Source: an uncultured Chitinophagaceae bacterium (GTDB lineage: Bacteria > Bacteroidota > Bacteroidia > Chitinophagales > Chitinophagaceae). Taken from it: a DNA stretch of 27,400 bases. Both the position numbers and the translations under genes were made by a program. This document shows, one piece after another, positions 17,767 through 26,913 of this stretch; the stretch's first letter is position 1; each line of letters opens with the position of its first letter. Location of the stretch: the NCBI GenBank assembly GCA_934502905.1, contig CAKSVK010000025.1:1-27400 (forward strand). The letters are read 5' to 3'. The notes below the pieces were generated by a model. The model was not told where the DNA came from and ran no database searches. It saw nothing but the letters and a program-made list of their open reading frames with translations.

Positions 17767-18081
17767 TTACTGCGGGCCATAATACTCCTTGTGGTTGTTA
17801 ACGCAATCTTTGTAATCCTTTTTCGCTTTTTGCAGATCTGCATAAGCTTCGTTCCGTGCTAAAGAAGCCTGAATGGAATCGTAATCATTGTTTAAAGCGT
17901 TGGCACCCCCTAAAATGCAGCCGACCAGGGGCAACAATATACAGCCGGCAACCGCTATACCTGTACTGACACCAACGTTTTTTATGGCTTTATCGGCAGC
18001 CGCATCAGCATCCTGCCAGTCATCATAAGCATCTTCCCAATCTTCAAATTGCGGACCGCATGGCCCTGGATCGTGTGCCAT
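17767..18081 (-). CDS. Small protein with Gly-rich hydrophobic hairpin, function unknown
   Basis: The 104-residue protein is not one I recognise. It has a very acidic N-terminus (residues 12-30, rich in D, E and W), then one hydrophobic block (about 36-63) rich in Gly/Ala with small-residue spacing (GVSTGIAVAG, PLVGCILGGANAL). A charged, probably helical tail follows (66-95) and ends YYGPQ. Four Cys (8, 47, 55, 93) are present. The hydrophobic block with a central Pro could form a hairpin of two short helices in a membrane, as in glycine-zipper proteins. There is no signal peptide. It lies 17 bp after the previous gene and 64 bp before the TGT-like gene, so it very likely shares their transcript. 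Confidence 0.75.
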   Translation of the reverse strand: MAHDPGPCGPQFEDWEDAYDDWQDADAAADKAIKNVGVSTGIAVAGCILLPLVGCILGGANALNNDYDSIQASLARNEAYADLQKAKKDYKDCVNNHKEYYGPQ

Positions 18082-18098
18082 AATTGTATATTTTTTGG

Positions 18099-19538
18099 TT
18101 AACGAATAAATGGTTTAAAAATCAGCTCTCCTGCCCCGAGTATTTTTGATTCATTCCCGGCTTTAAACCTGGAAATATGCGGGGAAAGGCCATAAGAAAC
18201 ATTCAGCCCTCCCGGCCAACGGTCAAAAAATTTATCCGAGAGATCCAGGAAAGCCAGCTTCCAGCTTCCTTTCGCCAATACATTGATGGACAATTTATCA
18301 ATTTCAATTGCCGGCTGGTTATTATTTAGCGCAGATGCCGGTTGCCAACTGCCATTCAGTATACAATAAGCGCCCTCCTGTAAGCCCACATGCCTGAAAT
18401 GTACGAAAATACCGGTGGCATCTACCTTTGCGTCGCCTCCCGGATCGGATAATGTCACTTTTGAAATAAGCTTGTCGCTGCTGCCTTCCCGCCGCGTATT
18501 GATTGTTTCAACAAATCCTCCCGTCTGTACATCATCTCCTTTTTTAGCAGCAGTTATTTTGGCTATTTTGTAGTATTTCCCTTCGGGGAATGCAGCACTG
18601 TATTTCTGTTTCTTCAATACTTCTTTTATCCTGTCTTCCTGCACATCATTCCTGCTTTGCAATGAAAGATAATAAGCAGATGCATAGGCGGCAAAAGCCA
18701 GCCGCGTAATATCTCCGGCTTTCGCGGTCAACTTTCCGGCATCCTCTGCATACTTACCGGGTCCTGTGTTTTTAAGCGTATCCAAGTACCGCCGCAACGT
18801 TGCCTGCAGTCTTCCGAACATAGGCATATTTTGCTCTGCAAGCCGCATGATAACTTCACAGCTCGCCGGAACAGCATCCTCTCCATGCGCAACAGCCATA
18901 TGAAGGTTTTTGATCGCCTTTTCGAATGCAGCTTCCTGTTCATCTATCGCTGCTTTAAACACGGGGATGAGCATCCCTTCATGCGCTGCAAAGGGATATT
19001 TGGCCACGGCTTTGTAATGTGTATTGAACCCCGCATGCGTAAGCGCTATCAAACTGCGCAATGCCTGCGCTACCGTTGCTTCCATGGCGGAATTGACCAT
19101 ATCCGGTTCCACAGTCACAGCTTTCCTCAATTCATCCAGTATGACATTGTTGGCCACCTTACCTTCTGAAAGAGCGTCAAGAGCTTTTAACCAGCCGTCA
19201 CTGATACCCGGGTTTTTCTTCATCAACTCCTGCTTCATTCCCATAAAAAACTCCAGCCGGGTTTCTTTTTTCGAGGCATGAAATTTTAAAAATGCAAGAA
19301 ATGCCTGGTTGGCTTCTTCCGCCTGCGAAGGCAGGATGCCGATGCTTCTGGATATCTCGCTGTAGGCAGCATAAGCCTGTCCCAGTCCCGCATTGGCAAG
19401 TTTCTCCAGACTCGTCCAATTGTCTTTTATAAGTGCAGTACGTTGCCGCACCATCTGTTGCATAGCGTCGGTAAAAAAAGAATAACCTTTGAGTACAGGG
19501 GGACTACCTGTCAGTACCGCGTCCAGTATTTTTTCCAT
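18099..19538 (-). CDS. Unknown helical protein with OB-fold-like C-terminal domain
   Basis: The 479-residue protein has no signal peptide and no family I can name. Residues 1-310 are predicted almost fully alpha-helical, with Ala/Leu/Lys-rich amphipathic stretches and no enzyme motif. Residues about 320-425 switch to beta: YYKIAKITAAKK, GGFVETINTRR (340-350), KLISKVTLSD (356-365), TGIFVHFRHVGLQEGAYCILNGSW (in pieces 375-398) and PAIEIDKLSINV (409-420). That order resembles an OB fold, a common RNA- or ssDNA-binding module. A short basic/aromatic tail ends FKPFIR. It is the first gene of the three-gene locus. The OB-like assignment is inference from strand pattern only. Confidence 0.8.
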   Translation of the reverse strand: MEKILDAVLTGSPPVLKGYSFFTDAMQQMVRQRTALIKDNWTSLEKLANAGLGQAYAAYSEISRSIGILPSQAEEANQAFLAFLKFHASKKETRLEFFMGMKQELMKKNPGISDGWLKALDALSEGKVANNVILDELRKAVTVEPDMVNSAMEATVAQALRSLIALTHAGFNTHYKAVAKYPFAAHEGMLIPVFKAAIDEQEAAFEKAIKNLHMAVAHGEDAVPASCEVIMRLAEQNMPMFGRLQATLRRYLDTLKNTGPGKYAEDAGKLTAKAGDITRLAFAAYASAYYLSLQSRNDVQEDRIKEVLKKQKYSAAFPEGKYYKIAKITAAKKGDDVQTGGFVETINTRREGSSDKLISKVTLSDPGGDAKVDATGIFVHFRHVGLQEGAYCILNGSWQPASALNNNQPAIEIDKLSINVLAKGSWKLAFLDLSDKFFDRWPGGLNVSYGLSPHISRFKAGNESKILGAGELIFKPFIR

Positions 19539-20010
19539 AAACGGTGATTAAACATATTAATAATTGAATGCAGAAGCGACTCATACTGCACCTGCATAAG
19601 ATGTTTTACTGAATAAGACCCTACCAGGTCAGGAATAAGAGGGCATGTATTACTGATCAGGTAATACTATCTGGATACTGTTTTTAACAGGGAGAAAAGG
19701 GAAATGAAAAATCCTGTCGTTGCAGAAGATACCTGCTTTTGATCATGTCCTTTGGTTGGAATACAAATGCACTGTAATATTAATAATTACCCCGAATGAG
19801 TAATAACAATATCTAGTAAATGGTGGTTTTATTTTTATAACCCGTTATTTTCGGGATGTCGCTTATAAAATGCCAGTCGTTGCAAAGCAGATGGCCGGAT
19901 AACACACCGCTGCGGAAAACAGCAAGAGGTCAATGAATACTTTTGAATACCCTTTTCCAAGAAGGGCATTATCTCCTGGGATACCTGCGCTGATCAGCAG
20001 GAAATATTTT
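19539..20010. other. 472-bp gene-free spacer between gltD and the three-gene locus
   Basis: No credible ORF or RNA gene is visible on either strand. The stretch is AT-rich in its middle (about 19770-19850). It must hold the end of the gltBD transcript and the promoter of the minus-strand locus, but I find no TAnnTTTG box and no T-tailed terminator. An inverted repeat at 19647-19667 is the only distinct element. Confidence 0.6.
19647..19667. promoter_or_regulatory. Inverted repeat upstream of the three-gene locus, possible operator
   Basis: Perfect 7-bp arms GTATTAC and GTAATAC (19647-19653 with 19661-19667) flank TGATCAG, which itself contains the palindrome TGATCA. The element lies about 110 bp before the first start codon of the minus-strand locus. 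It has the size and symmetry of a dimeric repressor site. It has no T tail, so it is unlikely to be a terminator. Confidence 0.4.
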
Positions 20011-21522
20011 CTATACTGACAACGACAGCAAAGATGCGTCTTTGGTTTCCAGCAGCGAGCTGCCCATCAAAAACTCATCTACCTTGCGGGCACATTCCCT
20101 TCCTTCACTGATAGCCCATACTACCAGCGACTGGCCACGACGCATATCCCCCGCCGTGAATATTTTCGGAATACTGGTCTGGTAAGCTCTTTCCGTTGCC
20201 TTTACATTACCCCGCTCATCATACTCGATCTCTATTTCATCCAGCATGCCTTCATGTTGCGGATGCACAAAGCCCATGGCCAGTAATGCCAGCTCGCAGG
20301 GCATTTCTCTTTCACTGCCTTCCACCTCGATGAACTGTGCAGGCCGGCCGTCTTTGGCAAGCGCCCACTCCAGATCCACTACTTTCAATGCACGAAGATT
20401 ACCGTTTTCATCTCCAACAAACGCTTTGGTGGCAACCGCCCAATGCCGTAAACAGCCCTCTTCATGGGAAGTGGAAGTTTTCAGCACCATTGGATAGGTC
20501 GGCCAGGGCATAAAAGGTGTTCTTCCTTCCGGTGGCTTAGGCATCAGCTCAAACTGTGTAACTGTTTTTGCCTTATGACGGTTGGATGTACCCACACAGT
20601 CGCTTCCCGTATCGCCCCCACCAATGACAATTACATTTTTTCCGGTAGCCAGTACGTCTTCCGGCAGTATGTTGCTTTCAATGTTTGCCTTGGCCAGCGG
20701 ATCCTTACCGGCATTACGCTTGTTCTGCTGCTTCAGGAACTGCATGGCAAAATATACGCCTTTCAGATCACGCCCCGGAACAGGCAGATCACGGGGCTTG
20801 GTAGACCCTCCGCTCAACACCACGGCATTGTATTCCCGCAGAATATCGTTGATGCTTATATTTACACCCACATTGGCATTATACCGGAATTCCACTCCTT
20901 CTTTTTCCATCAGCTCCACCCGGCGATCGATCACCCATTTCTCCAGCTTAAAATCGGGTATGCCATACCGCAATAATCCCCCTGCCGCATCATCTCTTTC
21001 AAATACGGTCACCAGGTGTCCTGCATAATTTAATTGTGCCGCAGCAGCAAGCCCTGCAGGACCAGAACCTATGACCGCCACCTTTTTACCCGTCCTGAGG
21101 TTAGGTTTCCTTGGTTGTACAAAACCTTTTTCAAATGCGATCTCTATGATATTCTTCTCTATTTCCTCAATGGTAACAGGCGGCTGGTTGATCCCCAGCA
21201 CACAGGCGCTTTCACAAGGGGCGGGGCAAATACGACCGGTAAATTCCGGGAAATTATTGGTGGAGGTTAAAATATCGTACGCTTCTTTCCAGCTTTTCCT
21301 GTATACGGCGTCGTTAAATTCCGGGATCACATTCCCCAGGGGGCACCCGCTGGCACTATGGCAAAACGGAACACCGCAATTCATACACCTGGACGCCTGC
21401 CGGGTAAGCTTTTCTTCCGGAAAGCGCTCCATAAATTCGTTATAGTTGTTCAGTCGTTCCTCTACTTTCTTTTTCCCGGGCAGCTCCCGTGTAAACTCTA
21501 AAAATCCTGTTGGTTTTCCCAT
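20011..21522 (-). CDS. gltD: Glutamate synthase (NADPH) small subunit
   Basis: The 503-residue protein is the electron-input subunit of GOGAT. It oxidises NADPH on FAD and passes electrons through iron-sulfur clusters to GltB. The N-terminal cluster domain has Cys 46, 49, 54 and 60 (SRCMNCGVPFC..GCPLGN) and Cys 99, 103 and 107. The FAD Rossmann motif is VIGSGPAGLAAA (150-161), the NADPH motif is VIGGGDTGSDC (about residues 300-310), and the C-terminal FAD motif is IFTAGDMRRGQSLVVWAI. Length and motifs are standard. It follows gltB after 52 bp in the same direction, so the two form one operon. Confidence 0.97.
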   Translation of the reverse strand: MGKPTGFLEFTRELPGKKKVEERLNNYNEFMERFPEEKLTRQASRCMNCGVPFCHSASGCPLGNVIPEFNDAVYRKSWKEAYDILTSTNNFPEFTGRICPAPCESACVLGINQPPVTIEEIEKNIIEIAFEKGFVQPRKPNLRTGKKVAVIGSGPAGLAAAAQLNYAGHLVTVFERDDAAGGLLRYGIPDFKLEKWVIDRRVELMEKEGVEFRYNANVGVNISINDILREYNAVVLSGGSTKPRDLPVPGRDLKGVYFAMQFLKQQNKRNAGKDPLAKANIESNILPEDVLATGKNVIVIGGGDTGSDCVGTSNRHKAKTVTQFELMPKPPEGRTPFMPWPTYPMVLKTSTSHEEGCLRHWAVATKAFVGDENGNLRALKVVDLEWALAKDGRPAQFIEVEGSEREMPCELALLAMGFVHPQHEGMLDEIEIEYDERGNVKATERAYQTSIPKIFTAGDMRRGQSLVVWAISEGRECARKVDEFLMGSSLLETKDASLLSLSV

Positions 21523-21574
21523 TGTTTATCTTACACCCATTTACAATTAAAAAATGATCTTTTCTTATAACCGT

Positions 21575-24500
21575 TTATTGACCTTCCACCTGGAGTTTCT
21601 TTTTCATCATTACCCGCTTGTAATCTCTCGGGTACACTTTCACGAAGTTGCGTAACTGGTTCTCAAAATCATCCAGCACAAATTTGGCCACACTGCTGCC
21701 GGTAAATGCATAGTGTTTCGTAATGAGGTCATGCAGCTCTTCACTTTCTCCGTTGATCACCGGATCCAGGTCTACCATTTCCCGGTTACAGTTTTCTGCG
21801 AACTTTCCGCTCACATCATATATATAAGCGATACCGCCACTCATCCCGGCAGCAAAGTTCCTGCCGGTGCTGCCGAGTATCACCACCCGGCCACCGGTCA
21901 TATATTCACAGCCATGATCTCCCACTCCTTCTACCACAGCCACCACACCGGAATTTCTCACACAGAAACGCTCGCCGGCCTTACCACGGATAAATGCTTC
22001 ACCTGAAGTAGCACCGTAGAAGGCCACGTTGCCGATGATGCTGTTTTCCTCCGGCACAAATCCGGCTTCCTTAGACGGATAAATGATCAGTCTGGCGCCG
22101 CTCAAACCTTTTCCGAAGTAATCATTCGCATCTCCCTCCAGCTCCAGGGTTACACCCCTGGTATTGAAAGCGCCGAAGCTTTGCCCCGCTGTTCCGTGAA
22201 ATTTCAGGTGGATGGTATCATCCGGCAAACCTGCGGACTTATATATTTTAGTGATCTCGTTGGAGAGAATCGTACCGGCGGTACGATCGGTATTTTTGAT
22301 GGAAAATTCCCCGTATATCCTTTCTTTCTTTTCAAGCGCAGGTTTTGCTACTTCCAGCAGCTTCCAGTCTATCACATGGTCTAATTCGTGATCCTGGCTG
22401 TCCTGGTTATACAAGCCTGTATATTCAGAAGCCGGTTCTTTATACAATACAGGAGACAGATCCAGCTTTCCGTATTTCCAGTGATGGATACCTTCTCTCC
22501 TTTCCAGGCAATCTACCTGACCTACCATTTCGGTGATCGTTCTGAAGCCCAGCTCGGCCATTATTTCACGCAGCTCCTGTGTAATAAACTTAAAGAAGTT
22601 CACCACGTGATCCGGATCGCCTGTAAACCGTTTACGTAATTCAGGGTCCTGTGTGGCCACTCCCACGGGGCAGGTGTTCATATGACATTTGCGCATCATG
22701 ATGCAACCTTCCACAACCAACGCCGCAGTAGCAACACCCCATTCTTCCGCACCCAATAACGTGGCAATGGCAATATCCCGCCCGGTTTTCATCTGCCCGT
22801 CCGCCTGCAACACGATACGGCTTCTCAGTTTATTTTTTACCAGCGTCTGGTGGCTTTCCGCAAGCCCCAGCTCCCATGGCAATCCTGCATGTTTGATGGA
22901 ACTTATCGGCGAAGCACCGGTGCCTCCGTCAAAGCCTGCGATCAACACCACATCTGCCTTGGCTTTGGCCACCCCGGCAGCAATGGTACCAACTCCGGCT
23001 TTCGATACCAGCTTTACGTTGATACGGGCCGCCCGGTTCGCATTTTTGAGATCATATATCAGTTGCGCCAGGTCTTCGATAGAATAAATATCGTGGTGTG
23101 GCGGCGGAGATATCAGCCCTACTCCCGGAGTGGAATGCCGAACCCTGCCGATCCAGTCATCCACTTTGTCACCCGGCAGCTGACCGCCTTCTCCCGGCTT
23201 GGCACCCTGTGCCATTTTGATCTGCAGCTCGTCCGCCTCTGTGAGGTACTGGCTGGTGACGCCAAAACGTGCAGATGCTACCTGTTTGATAGCAGAGCGC
23301 ATCGAGTCGCCATTCGGCAATCTTTCATAACGTTTTTCATCCTCTCCGCCTTCACCGGTATTGCTTTTGGCACCCAGCCGGTTCATAGCAATGGCCAGGG
23401 TGGTATGCGCTTCCCAGGATATAGACCCGAAGGACATGGCCCCCGTGGCAAAACGTTTATAAATATTTTCAGCAGGCTCTACCTCATCAATGGAGATAGA
23501 AGGCCTGTTCCTTTTGAATTCAAACAGGCTCCTGAGCGTACAGGCTTTTTCCCCCTGGTCATTTACAGCTTTACTATACTTTTTAAAAGTATTGTAATCA
23601 TTCATTTTGGTAGCAAACTGCAGCAGGTGTATGGTTTGAGGATTAAAAAGGTGTTGCTCTCCTTTCCGTTTCCACTGGTATACCCCCCCTACTGCCAGGC
23701 GGTCAACCGGAATATTTTTAGGGTTAAATGCCAGCACATGTTTGGCCAGCGCTTCCTTCGCCAGCTCATCCAGTCCGAGCCCTTCAATACGACTTACGGC
23801 CCCGGTGAAACATTTGTTTACCACTTCTTTATTTAACCCGAGTATTTCAAATATCTGTGCGCCCTGGTAAGATTGCAGGGTGGATATTCCCATTTTAGAA
23901 AATACCTTCAGCAAACCGTCACAAACCGCTTTCACATAATTCTTACGCAGGGTTTCCCAATCCTGCTCGGTTTCCCACCTACCCGTAGCCTTCATCGTAC
24001 GAACTGTAGCCAGCGCCAGGTAAGGGTTGATGGCGGTAGCGCCGAACCCGATCAGGCAGGCAAAATGGTGGACCTCCCATGCATCGCCCGCTTCTACCAC
24101 AATACCTACCTTACCGCGTAATCCTTTACGGATAAGATGATGATGTACGGAAGACACTGCCAGCAGCGAAGGAATAGCAGCGTGATCTGAGTCGATGGCC
24201 CTGTCAGAGAGGATAATCACCTCGAAGCCATCTTCTGCAGCATCTACTGCATAACGGCATAAACGGTCAATGCCATCTTTCAATGAACCGGGTTTACCAT
24301 CGGAACGGAAATAACACTGCAGCGTTTTGGCCTGAAATATGCCGGTATCAATACTCCTCAACCGCTCCAGCTCCGTGCTGGTAAGGATAGGTTGCGGCAA
24401 GGCCACTGCATGACAATGGCGGGGATCTTCCGACAGCAGGTTGCCGTTATTGCCCACATAAGAAGCCAGGCTCATCACCAATCGTTCCCTGATAGGGTCG

Positions 24501-26086
24501 ATCGGCGGATTGGTTACCTGTGCGAACAGCTGTTTAAAGTAGCTGCTGATATGTTGCGGCTGATCAGACAATACGGCCAACGGAACATCCGTACCCATAG
24601 AGCCCACCGGCTCTTTTCCATCGATTGCCATGGGCTTTATCAGCGTTTCAATATCTTCTGTACTATACCCGAATGCTTTCTGGTATTTGAATACAGATTC
24701 TTCAGAAAGGTGGGTAAAAGTTACGCGGGGTGCATCCAGCTCCTCCATACGTATTTTATGCTGGTTCAACCAATCTGCATATGGCTTGCGCGAGCAGATA
24801 TCCTGCTTCAGCTCTTCATCACTGATAATGCGCCCCTGCTCCATATCCACCACAAACATCTTACCGGGTTGCAAACGTCCATAACTCTTCACGATCCTGG
24901 GGTCTACCGGCAATGCACCGGTCTCCGACGCCATGATCACCCTGTCATCATGGGTCACACAAAAACGGGAAGGGCGAAGACCGTTCCTGTCCAGTGTGGC
25001 GCCAATTATTTTTCCATCCGTAAATGAAATGGAAGCCGGACCATCCCAGGGTTCCATCACAGCAGCATGGTATTCGTAAAAAGCCTTTTTAACGGGATCC
25101 ATTTTATCATTGCCATCCCATGCTTCCGGGATCAGCATCATCATCACGTGCGGCAACGAACGGCCGGACAATGTCAACAGTTCTACCATATTATCCAGGC
25201 AGGCAGAATCCGAAGAACCCGGCATGATGATCGGCAATAACATATCCATCTCCTCTTTGGTAAAATGAGGAGAAGAAAAACCTCTTTCGCTTGTCTTCAG
25301 CCAGTTCAGGTTTCCCTGCAACGTATTGATCTCACCATTGTGCGCAATAAAGCGGAAAGGTTGTGCCAGCTTCCACGAAGGAAAAGTATTGGTAGCAAAG
25401 CGGGAGTGTACCAGCCCGAATGCGCTTACCACTCTTTTATTGGTAAGATCGCTGTAATAATTACGAACCTGTTTGCTGGTCAATTGCCCCTTATAAATAA
25501 CAGTCCTGGAGGAAAGGGAAGGAATATAAAAACCGATATTATCTTTCTTAACAGTGCTGTTTACAGTGTGAGTAACATAATTACGCAGCACAAATAATTT
25601 TCTTTCAAAGTCTTCGGAATCCTGGATATGATCCGGGCAGGCAATAAACACATGCTCCATTTCAGGTTCTACAGACAATGCAGTGGGACCGATCTCGCTG
25701 GTATCAACCGGCACTCCCCGGTAGGCAAGAATTTCAAGACCCAGCCGTTCCGCCGCTGCCGCAAAAATTTCCCTGCATTCTTCGCGCAGCCGCACTTCTT
25801 TCGGGAAGAACAATACGCCAACACCGTATCGCCCGAAGGCAGGCAAATGAACTCCCAACTTTACACATTCGGCAAAAAAGAACTCATGTGGTATCTGGAT
25901 CATAATACCGGCGCCATCCCCGGTATTTTTTTCGGAGCCAACGGCGCCGCGGTGTTCCATATTCTCAAGCACCGTCAACGCGTCGGAGATGATCTGGTGG
26001 GATTTATTTCCTTTAATGCTGGCAACAAATCCTACACCACAGGCATCACGCTCAAACTCCTCTCTATACAAGCCTTTGCTATCCAT
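21575..26086 (-). CDS. gltB: Glutamate synthase large subunit
   Basis: The 1503-residue protein takes the amide nitrogen from glutamine, channels ammonia and reductively aminates 2-oxoglutarate to glutamate. The N-terminal class II amidotransferase has its nucleophile at C16 (RDACGVGF), so the first 15 residues are a propeptide to be removed. RFATNTFPSW and HNGEINTLQGN follow in the glutaminase domain. The FMN/synthase domain carries KPGEGGQLPG, SPPPHHDIYSIEDL and AGFDGGTGASPISS. The 3Fe-4S cysteines lie in GCIMMRKCHMNTCPVG, and the C-terminal GltB_C helix has repeated GxxG turns. Full length, no disruption. I see no consensus -7 box in the 200 bp upstream. Confidence 0.98.
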   Translation of the reverse strand: MDSKGLYREEFERDACGVGFVASIKGNKSHQIISDALTVLENMEHRGAVGSEKNTGDGAGIMIQIPHEFFFAECVKLGVHLPAFGRYGVGVLFFPKEVRLREECREIFAAAAERLGLEILAYRGVPVDTSEIGPTALSVEPEMEHVFIACPDHIQDSEDFERKLFVLRNYVTHTVNSTVKKDNIGFYIPSLSSRTVIYKGQLTSKQVRNYYSDLTNKRVVSAFGLVHSRFATNTFPSWKLAQPFRFIAHNGEINTLQGNLNWLKTSERGFSSPHFTKEEMDMLLPIIMPGSSDSACLDNMVELLTLSGRSLPHVMMMLIPEAWDGNDKMDPVKKAFYEYHAAVMEPWDGPASISFTDGKIIGATLDRNGLRPSRFCVTHDDRVIMASETGALPVDPRIVKSYGRLQPGKMFVVDMEQGRIISDEELKQDICSRKPYADWLNQHKIRMEELDAPRVTFTHLSEESVFKYQKAFGYSTEDIETLIKPMAIDGKEPVGSMGTDVPLAVLSDQPQHISSYFKQLFAQVTNPPIDPIRERLVMSLASYVGNNGNLLSEDPRHCHAVALPQPILTSTELERLRSIDTGIFQAKTLQCYFRSDGKPGSLKDGIDRLCRYAVDAAEDGFEVIILSDRAIDSDHAAIPSLLAVSSVHHHLIRKGLRGKVGIVVEAGDAWEVHHFACLIGFGATAINPYLALATVRTMKATGRWETEQDWETLRKNYVKAVCDGLLKVFSKMGISTLQSYQGAQIFEILGLNKEVVNKCFTGAVSRIEGLGLDELAKEALAKHVLAFNPKNIPVDRLAVGGVYQWKRKGEQHLFNPQTIHLLQFATKMNDYNTFKKYSKAVNDQGEKACTLRSLFEFKRNRPSISIDEVEPAENIYKRFATGAMSFGSISWEAHTTLAIAMNRLGAKSNTGEGGEDEKRYERLPNGDSMRSAIKQVASARFGVTSQYLTEADELQIKMAQGAKPGEGGQLPGDKVDDWIGRVRHSTPGVGLISPPPHHDIYSIEDLAQLIYDLKNANRAARINVKLVSKAGVGTIAAGVAKAKADVVLIAGFDGGTGASPISSIKHAGLPWELGLAESHQTLVKNKLRSRIVLQADGQMKTGRDIAIATLLGAEEWGVATAALVVEGCIMMRKCHMNTCPVGVATQDPELRKRFTGDPDHVVNFFKFITQELREIMAELGFRTITEMVGQVDCLERREGIHHWKYGKLDLSPVLYKEPASEYTGLYNQDSQDHELDHVIDWKLLEVAKPALEKKERIYGEFSIKNTDRTAGTILSNEITKIYKSAGLPDDTIHLKFHGTAGQSFGAFNTRGVTLELEGDANDYFGKGLSGARLIIYPSKEAGFVPEENSIIGNVAFYGATSGEAFIRGKAGERFCVRNSGVVAVVEGVGDHGCEYMTGGRVVILGSTGRNFAAGMSGGIAYIYDVSGKFAENCNREMVDLDPVINGESEELHDLITKHYAFTGSSVAKFVLDDFENQLRNFVKVYPRDYKRVMMKKKLQVEGQ

Positions 26087-26613
26087 AAATCGGGAGGTTT
26101 AATAAAAAATCAATAAAAATGGAAAAATCTGAATATTTTTAAATCCACATGGCAGACAAGCGAATAAAAGTACAAAAAAACCGGATAAAGCAAAAAATTT
26201 TTTAATTGCACCGGATATTTAGGTCAAGAATAATGCTACAGAATCCTTGATTGTACAACCGTAATAAAGACCGATCCTGGTATTTCCGGGGTGTAAAACT
26301 ACTTTACTTTAGAAAAAATCAAGCAGATTTTTTAATAAAAATCCGGGTAAAATATGATTTGGCAGGGCAATGACGCTCTTACGAAAACAATAGCCCGTGT
26401 CAGGTGATCCACCATCTTATCACTATCCGGCGCATAAACAAGTGAAGATCAAATTATTAAAAAAACAGATGGTTACCGGCAGCAGGCAGCGTCTCAGGTC
26501 CGGGTAGTTGCTTTCCATGCCGGAAGGAGGTTATCAATCGTTCAGTGACTGGCATTGGTTACAACGTCCTGCTTTCGGTATGTTTCGAAAGAATAACGGA
26601 ATGTGCACCTGTA
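26087..26613. other. 527-bp gene-free spacer between gltB and the small HTH gene
   Basis: No credible gene is visible. The first ~130 bp next to gltB are very A/T-rich and should contain its promoter, but no clear -7/-33 pair is found. An 8-bp A/T-rich inverted repeat AAAAAATC/GATTTTTT (26313-26320 with 26326-26333, 5-nt loop) is a weak terminator candidate. The remainder (26340-26613) shows nothing I can assign. Confidence 0.55.
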
Positions 26614-26862
26614 TCATTTCAATATTTCCAGCGCCTGCTTACTTATATCATCGGTAGAAAGATCGCGCTGGGCAAAAAACTGGGATATTTTAAAAATGAC
26701 CTCGGGCCTGGCTTCACCTTTTCTCAGCGCACGAATAATGACCGGTTTTGAGAAGCCAGTATAATCTGTAAGCTTTTTTACATCCCCGTACAACTGGCGC
26801 CTGTTCCATTCTTTAAGGAGTTCGCCCGAAATATGGATGAGAGGAGATTTTGTGTTTCTCAT
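26614..26862 (-). CDS. Small helix-turn-helix DNA-binding protein
   Basis: The 82-residue protein consists of a short N-terminal strand-like stretch (MRNTKSPLIHISGELLKEW) and an HTH-like core. The core is VKKLTDYTGFSKPVIIRALRKG (28-49), where 'LTDYTGFSKPVIIRALRKG' has the spacing of helix-turn-recognition helix, and FKISQFFAQR follows. It resembles XRE/Cro-type or phage-regulator proteins but lacks a separate effector domain. It is divergent from a second HTH gene, and the four-copy TTTACCA array starts 11 bp before its start codon, so autoregulation is likely. Specific family uncertain. Confidence 0.72.
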   Translation of the reverse strand: MRNTKSPLIHISGELLKEWNRRQLYGDVKKLTDYTGFSKPVIIRALRKGEARPEVIFKISQFFAQRDLSTDDISKQALEILK

Positions 26863-26869
26863 TATTAAC

Positions 26870-26913
26870 TATATTTACCATTTGTTTACCATATATTTAC
26901 CACCTGTTTACCA
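26870..26913. repeat. Operator-like array: four TTTACCA copies at exact 11-bp period
   Basis: TTTACCA begins at 26874, 26885, 26896 and 26907. The array can also be read as two 22-bp tandem units (26870-26891 and 26892-26913) that differ at two positions. The 11-bp step puts every copy on the same face of the helix, as expected for cooperative regulator binding. It lies directly upstream of the minus-strand HTH gene and in the divergent region with the plus-strand regulator. Confidence 0.75.

Noticed and set aside
16263..19538. The two 479-residue proteins as duplicated copies of each other
   Set aside because: Equal length is coincidence: one is a TIM-barrel-like protein with TGT motifs, the other is helical with a C-terminal beta domain, and no shared segment is visible.
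22850..23836. 328-codon plus-strand open frame inside gltB
   Set aside because: Antisense to the conserved FMN/synthase domain of GltB; composition is that of a shadow frame with no domain.
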